DNA of 8,986 bases from JAQGMJ01 sp036271855 (GTDB lineage Bacteria > Pseudomonadota > Gammaproteobacteria > Burkholderiales > JAEUOS01). The stretch is from positions 1-8,986 of the forward strand of contig DATAZV010000169.1 of assembly GCA_036271855.1 (NCBI GenBank). Reading direction: 5' to 3'. A program made the translations under genes and the position numbers. Below are positions 1 through 7,473 of the stretch, in pieces. The notes below the pieces were generated by a model. It had not been told where the DNA came from. It made no database searches and was given only the letters and a program-made list of their open reading frames with translations. How positions within the stretch are numbered: position 1 is the first letter of the stretch; each line of letters starts with the position of its first letter.

Positions 1-1385
1 GCATCTGCCTGTTCATCGGCGCCATGGGCAAGTCGGCACAGGTGCCGCTGCATGTCTGGCTGCCCGATTCGATGGAAGGCCCGACCCCGATCTCCGCGCT
101 GATCCACGCCGCCACCATGGTGACGGCCGGCATTTTCATGGTCGCGCGCATGTCGCCGCTGTTCGAGCTAACCGATGCCGCGCTTTCTTTCGTCCTGATC
201 ATCGGCGCCATCACCGCGCTGTTCATGGGCTTTCTCGGCATCATCCAGAACGACATCAAGCGGGTGGTGGCGTATTCCACGCTTTCGCAACTGGGTTACA
301 TGACGGTGGCCTTGGGCTGCTCGGCCTACTCGGTGGCGATTTTCCACCTGATGACCCACGCCTTTTTCAAGGCACTGCTGTTCCTCGGCGCCGGTTCGGT
401 GATCATGGGCTGCCATCACAACCAGGACATGCGCTACATGGGCGGCTTGCGCAAGTACATGCCGATCACCTGGATCACTTCGCTGATCGGCTCCCTGGCT
501 TTGATCGGCACGCCGTTTTTCTCCGGTTTTTATTCGAAGGACTCGATCATCGATGCCACAGCGGAGAGCCATCTCACCGGTGCCGGCTTCGCCCATTTCG
601 CCGTGCTGGCGGGCGTGTTCATCACTGCCTTCTACTCCTTCCGCATGTACTTCCTGGTGTTCCACGGCAAGGAGCGTTACGACCAGGCACCGCCGGATGA
701 GCATCACGCCGCCGCCGCGCATGACGATCACGGCGACCACGCCAGCCACGCGGAGCCGGACGCACATCATGATGACCATGGCCACGGCGGCAAGCCGCAC
801 GAATCGCCTTGGGTCGTCACAGTGCCCCTGATCCTGCTGGCGATCCCCTCGGTGATCATCGGCTACCTGACCATCGACAAGATGCTCTACGGCAAATTCT
901 TCGACGGTGTCATCACGGTGCTCAAGGAGCACGAGGCGATGGCCGAGCTGGCGAAGGAGTTCGAAGAGAATGGCGGCGCCGTCGGTATGGCCATGCATGC
1001 CTTCACTCACGCGCCGTTCTGGCTGGCGCTCGCCGGCGTGGTGGCGGCCTACGTGTTCTACATGGTCAAGACCGACTGGCCGGCGGCTTGGCAAAAGGCG
1101 CTGGCACCGGTCTACACCCTGCTGGACAACAAGTATTTCTTCGACCGCTTCAACGAGATATTTTTCGCCGGTGGTGCGCGCCTGCTGGGCACCGGCCTGT
1201 GGAAGGGCGGCGACGTCGGCATCATCGACACCCTGATCATCAACGGCAGCGCCAAATTCGTCGGCTGGATGGCGCGCCTGACCGGCTGGTTCCAGACCGG
1301 CGCGCTATACCAATACGCCGTGGTGATGATGATCGCCGTGTTCTTTTCACTGAGCCTGATCTTCCACCACGTGGTGGCGAAGTAA
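1..1385 (+). CDS. nuoL: NADH-quinone oxidoreductase subunit L, 5'-truncated by the window edge
   Basis: NuoL is the most distal antiporter-like membrane subunit of respiratory complex I and takes part in proton pumping across the inner membrane. The reading frame is open from base 3 and runs about 460 codons to TAA at 1383-1385. Compared with a usual 610-690 residues, roughly the first quarter to third lies upstream. Counting from the Met at base 24, family landmarks are GKSAQVPLH (functional Lys at residue 3), SALIHAATMVTAG (25-37), NDIKRVVAYST (Lys79) and GFYSKD (Lys172). The C-terminal part (about 365-453) holds the region expected to form the long lateral helix and the last membrane helix. 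Residues 225-259 form an unusual His/Asp-rich insert. nuoM follows 22 bases downstream, so this is the tail of a nuo operon whose promoter is outside the window. Confidence 0.97.
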   Translation, partial: ICLFIGAMGKSAQVPLHVWLPDSMEGPTPISALIHAATMVTAGIFMVARMSPLFELTDAALSFVLIIGAITALFMGFLGIIQNDIKRVVAYSTLSQLGYMTVALGCSAYSVAIFHLMTHAFFKALLFLGAGSVIMGCHHNQDMRYMGGLRKYMPITWITSLIGSLALIGTPFFSGFYSKDSIIDATAESHLTGAGFAHFAVLAGVFITAFYSFRMYFLVFHGKERYDQAPPDEHHAAAAHDDHGDHASHAEPDAHHDDHGHGGKPHESPWVVTVPLILLAIPSVIIGYLTIDKMLYGKFFDGVITVLKEHEAMAELAKEFEENGGAVGMAMHAFTHAPFWLALAGVVAAYVFYMVKTDWPAAWQKALAPVYTLLDNKYFFDRFNEIFFAGGARLLGTGLWKGGDVGIIDTLIINGSAKFVGWMARLTGWFQTGALYQYAVVMMIAVFFSLSLIFHHVVAK

Positions 1386-1407
1386 GCGACCCAATAAGCG
1401 ACGACCC

Positions 1408-2904
1408 ATGCAGTCATCCCCTCCCATCCTCACCTTCTGTATCTGGGTACCGATCATCGCCGGCCTGCTGGTGATGGCCACCGGCGGCGACCGCAATGCC
1501 AAGCTGGCGCGCAACCTGGCGCTGCTCGGCGCGCTCGCCGGCCTGGCCGTCACCTACCCGCTGCTGGCCGATTTCAACAATGCCTCAGCGGGCTTCCAGT
1601 TCGTCGAGAAATACTCCTGGGTGGAACGCTTCAACATCCAGTACTACCTGGGTGTCGACGGCATCTCGATGCTGTTCGTGCCGCTTACCGCCTTCATCAC
1701 CGTGCTGGTGGTCATCGCCGGCTGGGAAGTGATCGAAACCCGGGTGGCACAGTACATGGGCGCCTTCCTGATTCTCTCGGGCCTGATGATCGGCGTGTTC
1801 TGCGCCCTGGACGGCGCCTTGTTCTACTTCTTCTTCGAAGCCACGCTGATCCCGATGTACGTGATCATCGGCGTATGGGGCGGGCAAAACAGGGTCTACG
1901 CCGCCTTCAAGTTCTTTTTGTACACCCTGGCCGGCTCGCTCCTGACCCTGGTGGCCATCATCTACCTGTACACCCAGTCGAAGAGTTTCGACATCACCAC
2001 CTGGCACAACCTGCCGCTGTCGCTCTCCGCGCAAAAATACATATTCGTCGCCTTCCTGCTCGCCTTCGCCGCCAAGGTGCCGATGTGGCCGGTGCACACC
2101 TGGCTGCCGGACGCCCACGTGCAGGCGCCTACCGGCGGCTCGGTGGTGCTGGCGGCGATCATGCTGAAGCTCGGCGCGTATGGTTTTCTGCGGTTCTCAT
2201 TGCCGATCGCGCCCGACGCCAGCCGTGACTTGGCCGGGCTGATGATCGCGCTGTCACTCATCGCGGTGGTCTACATCGGCCTGGTGGCCCTGGTGCAGAC
2301 CGACATGAAAAAGCTGGTGGCCTATTCGTCGATCGCCCACATGGGCTTTGTCACCCTGAGCTTTTTCATGTTCCGCGACGGCTCGTTGATGGGCCTGGCG
2401 GTGGAGGGCGGCATCGTGCAGATGATCTCGCACGGCTTCATCTCCGGCGCCATGTTCCTGTGCATCGGCGTGCTGTACGACCGCATGCATACCCGTGAGA
2501 TTGCCGACTACGGCGGAGTAGTCAATGTAATGCCCAAGTTCGCCGCCTTCGCCGTGTTCTTCGCCATGGCCAACAGCGGCTTGCCGGCGACTTCCGGTTT
2601 CGTCGGCGAATTCATGGTAATCCTGGCCGCGGTCAAGTTCAACTTCTGGGTTGCCTTCGCGGCCGCCACCACGCTGATCTTCGGCGCCGCCTATTCGCTG
2701 TGGATGGTCAAGCGGGTCTACTTCGGCGACATCGCCAACGACCACGTGCGGCATTTGAAGGACATCGGCGCGCGCGAATTCTCCATCCTGGCGCTGCTGG
2801 CCGCCGCCGTGCTCTACATGGGCGTCAATCCCAAGCCGTTCACCGACGTCATGCATGCCTCGGTCAACGAGCTGGCGCGCCACGTGGCCAAGAGCAAGAT
2901 CTGA
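1408..2904 (+). CDS. nuoM: NADH-quinone oxidoreductase subunit M
   Basis: NuoM is the second antiporter-like proton-pumping subunit of complex I, buried in the inner membrane between NuoL and NuoN. The 498-residue product is of normal family length and almost entirely hydrophobic, as expected for about 14 membrane helices. The pumping residues are visible: Glu144 in FFFEATLIPMYV, Lys223 in AAKVPMWPVHTWLPDAH, Lys254 in MLKLGAYG, and Glu401 in FVGEFM. The motif TDMKKLVAYSSIAHMGFV (298-315) is typical of the family. The ATG at 1408 gives the expected N-terminus (short polar lead, then CIWVPIIAGLLV). No good Shine-Dalgarno sequence precedes it, which suggests translation coupled to nuoL. nuoN starts 10 bases after the TGA stop. 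I see no truncation or missing key residue. Confidence 0.98.
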   Translation: MQSSPPILTFCIWVPIIAGLLVMATGGDRNAKLARNLALLGALAGLAVTYPLLADFNNASAGFQFVEKYSWVERFNIQYYLGVDGISMLFVPLTAFITVLVVIAGWEVIETRVAQYMGAFLILSGLMIGVFCALDGALFYFFFEATLIPMYVIIGVWGGQNRVYAAFKFFLYTLAGSLLTLVAIIYLYTQSKSFDITTWHNLPLSLSAQKYIFVAFLLAFAAKVPMWPVHTWLPDAHVQAPTGGSVVLAAIMLKLGAYGFLRFSLPIAPDASRDLAGLMIALSLIAVVYIGLVALVQTDMKKLVAYSSIAHMGFVTLSFFMFRDGSLMGLAVEGGIVQMISHGFISGAMFLCIGVLYDRMHTREIADYGGVVNVMPKFAAFAVFFAMANSGLPATSGFVGEFMVILAAVKFNFWVAFAAATTLIFGAAYSLWMVKRVYFGDIANDHVRHLKDIGAREFSILALLAAAVLYMGVNPKPFTDVMHASVNELARHVAKSKI

Positions 2905-2914
2905 CGGGCCGATC

Positions 2915-4414
2915 ATGACTCCGAATACCTACAACCTGATTCCCGCCTATCCCGAGCTGCTGCTGTTCGCCATGATCTCGCTGATCATGGTGGTCGACGC
3001 CTTCTGGCCGAAGCCCGCCACCCCCGACAACGCCAGTTCCGGCAAGGCGCGCATGCTGTTCTGGCTATCCATCGCCTCGCTGGTGATGTGCGCCAGCCTG
3101 TCGACGGCCATGCTGGGCCTGCCCGACCGCAGCTACGCCTTTACCAACATGTTCGTCGCCGACCAGATGGCGAACCTGCTCAAGCTCGGCGCCTATCTGG
3201 CCGTCGGCGTTTCCTTTGTCTACTCGCGCCGCTACATGGCCGAGCGCGCGCTGCTCTCCGGCGAGTTCTATCACCTGTCGCTGTTCGCCTTGCTGGGCAG
3301 CATGATCATGATCTCGGCGAATCACTTCCTCACCCTTTATCTGGGCCTGGAATTGCTGTCGTTGTCGCTCTACGCCATGGTGGCGCTGAACCGCGATTCC
3401 GTGGTCTCCACCGAAGCGGCGATCAAGTATTTCGTCCTCGGCGCACTCGCCTCGGGCCTGCTGCTCTACGGCATGTCGATGATGTACGGCGCCTCGGGTA
3501 CGCTCGACATCAACGAGATCGCCAAGGCCCTGGCCAACGGCGTGGCCAAGCGCAACATGATCCTGTTCGGCCTGGTGTTCGCCGTCGCCGGCCTGGCCTT
3601 CAAGCTCGGCGTGGTGCCCTTCCACATGTGGATTCCCGATGTGTATCACGGCGCGCCCACCCCGGTCACCCTGATGGTCGGCGCCGCGCCCAAGCTGGCC
3701 GCCTTCGCCATCATGGTGCGCCTGCTGGTCAATGGGCTGTCGAGCGTCGCCGCCGACTGGCAGCAGATGCTGGTGATCATGGCGGTGCTGTCGCTGGCCA
3801 TCGGCAACCTCGGGGCGATCGCGCAGGTCAACATGAAGCGCATGCTGGCCTACTCGACCATCTCGCACATGGGTTACGTGCTGCTGGGTCTTGCCTCCGG
3901 CGTGGTCGACGGCAACCGGCTGAATGCGGCGGACGCCTACGGCTCGGCGCTGTTCTACATCATCACCTACACCCTCACCACCCTGGCCTCCTTCGGCATG
4001 GTGCTGCTGCTGGCGCGCCAGGGTTTCGAGGCCGACAGCCTGGAAGACTTCAAGGGCCTGAACACGCGCAGCCCGTGGTTTGCCGCGATGATGCTGATCA
4101 TCATGTTCTCCCTGGCCGGCATTCCGCCCACCGTCGGCTTCTACGCCAAGCTGGCCGTGCTGCAGGCGGCTGTCGGCGCCCACATGTCCTGGCTTGCCGT
4201 CATCGCCGTGCTGTGCTCCCTGATCGGCGCCTTCTACTACCTGCGCGTGGTCAAGCTGATGTACTTCGACGAGCCGCTCGACACCAAGCCGCTGACGGCG
4301 GACGCCGCCAGCCACACGCTGCTCTCGCTCAATGGCATGCTGCTGCTGCTGCTGGGCCTCTTGCCCGGCGCGCTGATGGGCTTGTGCGTGGTGGCGATGG
4401 GCAACTCGCTTTGA
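2915..4414 (+). CDS. nuoN: NADH-quinone oxidoreductase subunit N
   Basis: NuoN is the third antiporter-like subunit of complex I, sitting closest to the quinone-reducing arm. The product is 499 residues, normal for the family and rich in membrane helices. Diagnostic sites are Glu146 in LGLELLSLSLYAM, Lys230 in AFKLGVVPFHMWIPDVYHG, Lys260 in GAAPKLAAF, the segment NMKRMLAYSTISHMGY (306-321), and Lys412 in GFYAKL, where NuoN carries lysine instead of the NuoM glutamate. I chose the ATG at 2915 because it gives MTPNTYNLIPAYPE, a normal NuoN start. The frame stays open upstream to another ATG at 2855, but that extension would overlap nuoM and is polar and non-conserved. The 10-base gap to nuoM indicates co-transcription. 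Confidence 0.98.
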   Translation: MTPNTYNLIPAYPELLLFAMISLIMVVDAFWPKPATPDNASSGKARMLFWLSIASLVMCASLSTAMLGLPDRSYAFTNMFVADQMANLLKLGAYLAVGVSFVYSRRYMAERALLSGEFYHLSLFALLGSMIMISANHFLTLYLGLELLSLSLYAMVALNRDSVVSTEAAIKYFVLGALASGLLLYGMSMMYGASGTLDINEIAKALANGVAKRNMILFGLVFAVAGLAFKLGVVPFHMWIPDVYHGAPTPVTLMVGAAPKLAAFAIMVRLLVNGLSSVAADWQQMLVIMAVLSLAIGNLGAIAQVNMKRMLAYSTISHMGYVLLGLASGVVDGNRLNAADAYGSALFYIITYTLTTLASFGMVLLLARQGFEADSLEDFKGLNTRSPWFAAMMLIIMFSLAGIPPTVGFYAKLAVLQAAVGAHMSWLAVIAVLCSLIGAFYYLRVVKLMYFDEPLDTKPLTADAASHTLLSLNGMLLLLLGLLPGALMGLCVVAMGNSL

Positions 4415-4439
4415 GGCCGGTCCGGGTGCGCGCGGTCAA

Positions 4440-4751
4440 GTGACAGGTTTTCAGCCCGCGGTCTGGTTTTTGCTGGCGGTGGCGGTGGTTGCCGCCAACC
4501 TGCCGTTCGTCCTGACGCGCCTGTTCGGCTTCGGTTTCGTCAAGACCGGTTTCCCCGGTTTTGCCTGGCGCTTGCTCGAACTGGCAGTGCTTTACCTCCT
4601 GGTCACCGGCCTGGGCCTGGCACTGGAGTCGCGCCAGGGGGATATTTACCCGCAGACCTGGCAGTTCTACTGGATCAACGGCTTGCTGCTGGTGGTCTTC
4701 GCCTTTCCGGGTTTCGTCTACAGGTATTTTTGGAAGCACGCCTCAGCATGA
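4440..4751 (+). CDS. DUF2818 family small membrane protein downstream of nuoN
   Basis: This 103-residue protein resembles the DUF2818 family, whose function is not established and which is commonly found right after nuoN in betaproteobacteria. Three hydrophobic segments are visible at about residues 7-25, 41-61 and 78-94, so it should be a small inner-membrane protein. The basic tail FVYRYFWKHASA is probably cytoplasmic. It begins with GTG at 4440, the first usable start after the nuoN stop. No in-frame ATG lies near the N-terminus and no strong ribosome site precedes it. The stop overlaps the start of the Nudix gene (ATGA, 4748-4751). Its position suggests a complex I assembly or accessory role, but that is inference from neighbourhood only. 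Confidence 0.85.
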   Translation: MTGFQPAVWFLLAVAVVAANLPFVLTRLFGFGFVKTGFPGFAWRLLELAVLYLLVTGLGLALESRQGDIYPQTWQFYWINGLLLVVFAFPGFVYRYFWKHASA

Positions 4752-5302
4752 GCGCCGACGACTTCACCGAGCATCAGATCGATTCCGAACAGGTCTACGA
4801 CGGCCGCCTGCTCAAGGTGTTCAAGGACCGCGTGCGTTTGTCCGATGGGCATGAGACCACTCGCGAATACATCAAGCATCCCGGCGCCGTCGCCATCCTC
4901 GCGCTGCTGCCCGACGGCAAGTTGCTGATGGAACGCCAGCACCGCTACCCGCACCACCGCGACTTCATCGAGATACCCGCCGGCAAGATCGACCCGGGCG
5001 AAGACATCCTCGACACCGCCAAGCGCGAATTGCGCGAAGAGACCGGCTATGCTGCGCAGGAATGGCGCCACCTCACCACCATCCATCCGCTGATCGCCTA
5101 TTCCGACGAGATCATCGAAATCTTCCTGGCGCGCGGCCTCACCGGCGGTGAACGCAAGCTCGATCCAGGCGAGTTTCTCGAGGTGCTGGAAGTCGAACCG
5201 CAACAGGCGCTGCAATGGGTACGCGAAGGCAAGGTCAGCGACGTCAAGACCGTGATCGGCCTGTTCTGGCTGGAGAAGATCAGCCGCGGCGAGTGGAAGT
5301 AA
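4748..5302 (+). CDS. Nudix hydrolase, ADP-ribose pyrophosphatase type (NudF-like)
   Basis: This is probably a cytoplasmic hydrolase that splits ADP-ribose or a related nucleoside diphosphate derivative into AMP and a phosphorylated sugar, using divalent metal ions. The 184-residue product carries a complete Nudix box (GX5EX7REUXEEXGU) at residues 79-101: Gly79, Glu85, then REL-R-EE at 93-98 and GY at 100-101. The preceding FIEIPAGKID (73-82) is typical of the ADP-ribose pyrophosphatase branch. The chosen ATG (4748) overlaps the DUF2818 stop as ATGA, with GGAAG about 11 bases upstream. An in-frame start 18 bases earlier lies inside DUF2818 and is less likely. Being last in the complex I operon suggests a link to NAD(H) turnover products, but the substrate cannot be fixed from sequence. 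Confidence 0.9.
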   Translation: MSADDFTEHQIDSEQVYDGRLLKVFKDRVRLSDGHETTREYIKHPGAVAILALLPDGKLLMERQHRYPHHRDFIEIPAGKIDPGEDILDTAKRELREETGYAAQEWRHLTTIHPLIAYSDEIIEIFLARGLTGGERKLDPGEFLEVLEVEPQQALQWVREGKVSDVKTVIGLFWLEKISRGEWK

Positions 5303-5321
5303 AAGCAGGCCAGGGCAGGGC

Positions 5322-5349
5322 GCCGGCACCCGCCGGCAAGCGTGTTTTT
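5322..5349 (+). terminator. Possible weak intrinsic terminator after the Nudix gene
   Basis: A 6-bp GC stem (GCCGGC at 5322-5327 and again at 5332-5337, loop ACCC) is followed after AAGCGTG by five T residues (5345-5349). It lies 19 bases after the Nudix stop, a natural place for the nuo operon to end. The stem is short and the T run is displaced by seven bases, so termination may be weak or factor-dependent. The rest of the 174-base gap up to lolC (5303-5476) shows no clear promoter. Confidence 0.35.
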
Positions 5350-5476
5350 GCGTCAGTAGTTGAACGAACAAGAGCCAAACATGGTCACAAACACATGCCC
5401 CGCCGCGCCGCCACCGGCCTTTCCCGCCCCTTCACTACGCCGCTGCACGGCACCCGGATAGGTTAGCATCAGCCCC

Positions 5477-6733
5477 ATGCAGATTTCCCGGCTGCCCTTT
5501 GAGCTGCTCGTCGGCCTGCGCTATGTACGCGCCAGGCGCACCGCCAACAAGAACGGCTTCATCTCCTTCATCTCCCTGGCCTCGGTGATCGGCATTGCCC
5601 TGGGCGTGGCCGCGCTGATCATCGTGCTTTCGGTGATGAACGGCTTCCAGAAGGAAGTGCGCGACCGCATGCTCTCGGTGGTCTCGCACATCGAGGTATT
5701 CGGCGGCAACGGCACCGTGGACGACTGGCAAAAGCTGCTGGTCGAGGCAAAGCAGAACAAACGCGTCGTCGCCGGCGCACCCTACGTGGAAGCGCAGGCC
5801 ATGCTGGTCAATGGCGACGCCGTGCGCGGCGCGGTGATCCGCGGCATCAGGCCCGACCTCGAAGCGCAGGTCGCCACCCTGCAGATGAAGGCCGGGCAGC
5901 TTTCGGACCTCAAGCCCGAAGCTTTCAACGTCATGCTGGGCATCGAGCTGGCGCGCGCCCTGGGCGTGCGCCTCGGCGACAAGGTGACTTTGATCGCACC
6001 GCAGGGCAACCTCACGCCGGCCGGCGTGATTCCTCGCCTGAAGCAGTTCAACGTCAGCGGCGTGTTCGAGTCCGGCCATTTCGAATACGACTCCGCGCTC
6101 GCCCTGGTGGCGATGGAAGACGCGCAAAAGCTGTTTCGCGTCGAAGGCGCCACCGGCGTGCGCCTGAAGACCACCAATCTGTACGACGCGCCGCAGATCG
6201 CCGAGGAACTCTCGCATACGCTCACCGGCGACCTGCTGATCCGCGACTGGGGCCGCATCAACCGCAGCTGGTTCGCCGCGGTGCAGGTAGAAAAGCGCAT
6301 GATGTTCATCATCCTGACGCTGATCGTCGCGGTGGCGGCCTTCAATCTCGTCTCCATGCTGGTGATGATGGTCACCGACAAGCGCGCCGACATCGCCATC
6401 CTGCGGACCCTGGGCGCCAGCCCCCGATCGATCCAGAAGATCTTCATGATCGCCGGCAGTGTCTCCGGCTCGCTCGGTACCCTGGTGGGCGCGCTGGTCG
6501 GCATCGTTACCGCGCTGAACATTCCGACCTGGGTGCCGGCGATCGAACACCTGTTCGGCATCCAGTTTCTCGCCAAGGACATCTATTTCATCAACTCCCT
6601 GCCGTCCGACCCGCAGTTGCCGGACATCGCGTTCATCGTCGTCACCTCGCTGGTGCTGAGCCTGCTTGCCACCATTTATCCGAGCTGGCGCGCCGCGCGC
6701 ATCCAGCCGGCGGAGGCCTTGCGCTATGAGTGA
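5477..6733 (+). CDS. lolC: Lipoprotein-releasing ABC transporter permease (LolC/LolE family, LolF-like)
   Basis: This is the membrane subunit of the transporter that extracts outer-membrane lipoproteins from the inner membrane and hands them to the carrier LolA. The 418-residue product has the MacB/FtsX-type layout: membrane helix 1 at about 31-55 (SLASVIGIALGVAALIIVLSV), a large periplasmic domain (about 60-270), and three C-terminal helices at about 275-300, 325-350 and 384-403. The segment PQGNLTPAGVIPRLKQF (175-191) resembles the LolC Hook loop that binds LolA, while ESGHFEYDSALALV (198-211) looks more LolE-like. The cytoplasmic coupling region EKRMMFIILTLIVAVAAFNLVSML...RTLGASPRSI is typical. 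The ATG at 5477 has only a poor ribosome site. lolD overlaps the end by 8 bases. No second permease gene is present here. Confidence 0.92.
   Translation: MQISRLPFELLVGLRYVRARRTANKNGFISFISLASVIGIALGVAALIIVLSVMNGFQKEVRDRMLSVVSHIEVFGGNGTVDDWQKLLVEAKQNKRVVAGAPYVEAQAMLVNGDAVRGAVIRGIRPDLEAQVATLQMKAGQLSDLKPEAFNVMLGIELARALGVRLGDKVTLIAPQGNLTPAGVIPRLKQFNVSGVFESGHFEYDSALALVAMEDAQKLFRVEGATGVRLKTTNLYDAPQIAEELSHTLTGDLLIRDWGRINRSWFAAVQVEKRMMFIILTLIVAVAAFNLVSMLVMMVTDKRADIAILRTLGASPRSIQKIFMIAGSVSGSLGTLVGALVGIVTALNIPTWVPAIEHLFGIQFLAKDIYFINSLPSDPQLPDIAFIVVTSLVLSLLATIYPSWRAARIQPAEALRYE
6712..6716 (+). promoter_or_regulatory. Shine-Dalgarno sequence of lolD inside lolC
   Basis: GGAGG lies within the last codons of the permease gene, nine bases before the ATG at 6726. 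It supports that start for lolD over the upstream in-frame ATG at 6666, which has no such site and would add 20 non-family residues. Confidence 0.7.
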
Positions 6734-7415
6734 AGCCGCGGTCAACATCATCAGCGCGCGCGGCCTGGCCAAGACCTTTCGCGAAGGGCCGCAGGCGCTC
6801 ACCGTGCTGAAAAGCATCGACATCGACGTCGCGGCGGGCGAGAGCGTGGCCATCATCGGCGCCTCCGGCTCGGGCAAGAGCACCTTGCTGCACCTGCTGG
6901 GTGGCCTGGACAGCGCCTCGGCCGGCACCGTCAGCGTCGCCGGCCGCCCGCTGGGTGCGATGAACGAGGCCGAGCGCGGCCGCCTGCGCAACGCGGCGCT
7001 GGGCTTCGTCTACCAGTTCCATCACCTGTTGCCGGACTTCACTGCCCTGGAAAACGTCGCCATGCCGCTGATCATCCGCGGCGGCGACCGCGCCGAGGCC
7101 GAGGCCGCGGCCCGTGCCGTACTTGACAGCGTCGGCCTGGCCGGGCGCGTCGACCATACCCCGGGCGAACTCTCCGGCGGCGAGCGCCAGCGCGCCGCCC
7201 TGGCGCGCGCCCTGGTGACCCGTCCGCAATGCGTGCTGGCCGACGAGCCCACCGGCAACCTGGACCGCGAAAACGCCGCCAAGGTGTTCGACCTGATGCT
7301 GGAACTGAAACAGCGCTTCAACACCGCCTTTGTCGTGGTGACCCACGACCCCGCGCTGGCGGCCCGGCTGGAGCGCAAGTTCGAATTGCACGAAGGCGCC
7401 CTGAAACAGCTGTAA
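6726..7415 (+). CDS. lolD: Lipoprotein-releasing ABC transporter ATP-binding protein
   Basis: LolD is the cytoplasmic ATPase that powers lipoprotein release by the Lol transporter. The 229-residue product has every ABC motif in order: Walker A GASGSGKST (45-53), Q-loop Gln97 in YQFHHLLPDFTALENV (96-111), signature LSGGERQR (149-156), Walker B CVLADEPTGNLD (169-180), and the H-loop VVVTHD (203-208). The Q-loop text FHHLLPDFTALENV is characteristic of LolD rather than FtsE or MacB. Length is normal. The ATG at 6726 overlaps the permease stop by 8 bases and has GGAGG nine bases upstream, so the two proteins are translationally coupled. A strong hairpin sits ten bases after the stop, probably ending this two-gene unit. 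Confidence 0.96.
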   Translation: MSEAAVNIISARGLAKTFREGPQALTVLKSIDIDVAAGESVAIIGASGSGKSTLLHLLGGLDSASAGTVSVAGRPLGAMNEAERGRLRNAALGFVYQFHHLLPDFTALENVAMPLIIRGGDRAEAEAAARAVLDSVGLAGRVDHTPGELSGGERQRAALARALVTRPQCVLADEPTGNLDRENAAKVFDLMLELKQRFNTAFVVVTHDPALAARLERKFELHEGALKQL

Positions 7416-7424
7416 CGGCTGGGA

Positions 7425-7447
7425 CCGGCCGGCGCAACGCTGGCCGG
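7425..7447 (+). terminator. Strong hairpin downstream of lolD
   Basis: The arms 7425-7434 (CCGGCCGGCG) and 7438-7447 (CGCTGGCCGG) form a ten-pair stem with one G-U pair and a three-base CAA loop, nine bases after the lolD stop. It should be a very stable RNA hairpin and probably ends or protects the lolCD message. It lacks a proper T run: only ATGATTTAA follows. Intrinsic termination is therefore likely but not certain. As DNA it is also a near-perfect palindrome just upstream of the next promoter region. Confidence 0.55.
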
Positions 7448-7473
7448 ATGATTTAACCGCCGTTTGACACATT

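Noticed and set aside
2855..2914. Upstream ATG extending nuoN by 20 codons
   Set aside because: The extension lies in the end of nuoM, is polar and basic, and does not resemble a NuoN N-terminus. The ATG at 2915 fits the family.
3065..4315. Long open frame on the - strand (416 codons) opposite nuoN, and similar ones at 168-1094, 5435-6991 and 7491-8657
   Set aside because: They lie antisense to well-recognised genes. Their translations are rich in Arg, His, Gln and Gly with no domain motifs, which is the usual shadow of GC-rich coding sequence.
3088..4443. 451-codon + strand frame overlapping nuoN
   Set aside because: It is out of frame with nuoN and its Arg/Ala/His-rich translation shows no conserved motif. 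The nuoN frame has all family residues.
5360..5388. TTGAAC as a promoter element for lolC
   Set aside because: No acceptable -10 hexamer lies 16-18 bases downstream, so no lolC promoter could be assigned.
5381..5461. Possible 26-codon leader peptide before lolC (ATG at 5381, stop TAG at 5459-5461)
   Set aside because: There is only an AAGAG-like ribosome site, the product is proline/alanine-rich without recognisable pattern, and nothing regulatory is visible at its end. A chance frame is the simpler reading.
7464..7469. TTGACA as a sigma-70 -35 element for the patatin gene
   Set aside because: At 16-18 base spacing the -10 position reads TTGCGT, TGCGTC or GCGTCA, none acceptable. CATAAG at 7492 is 22 bases away, which is too far.
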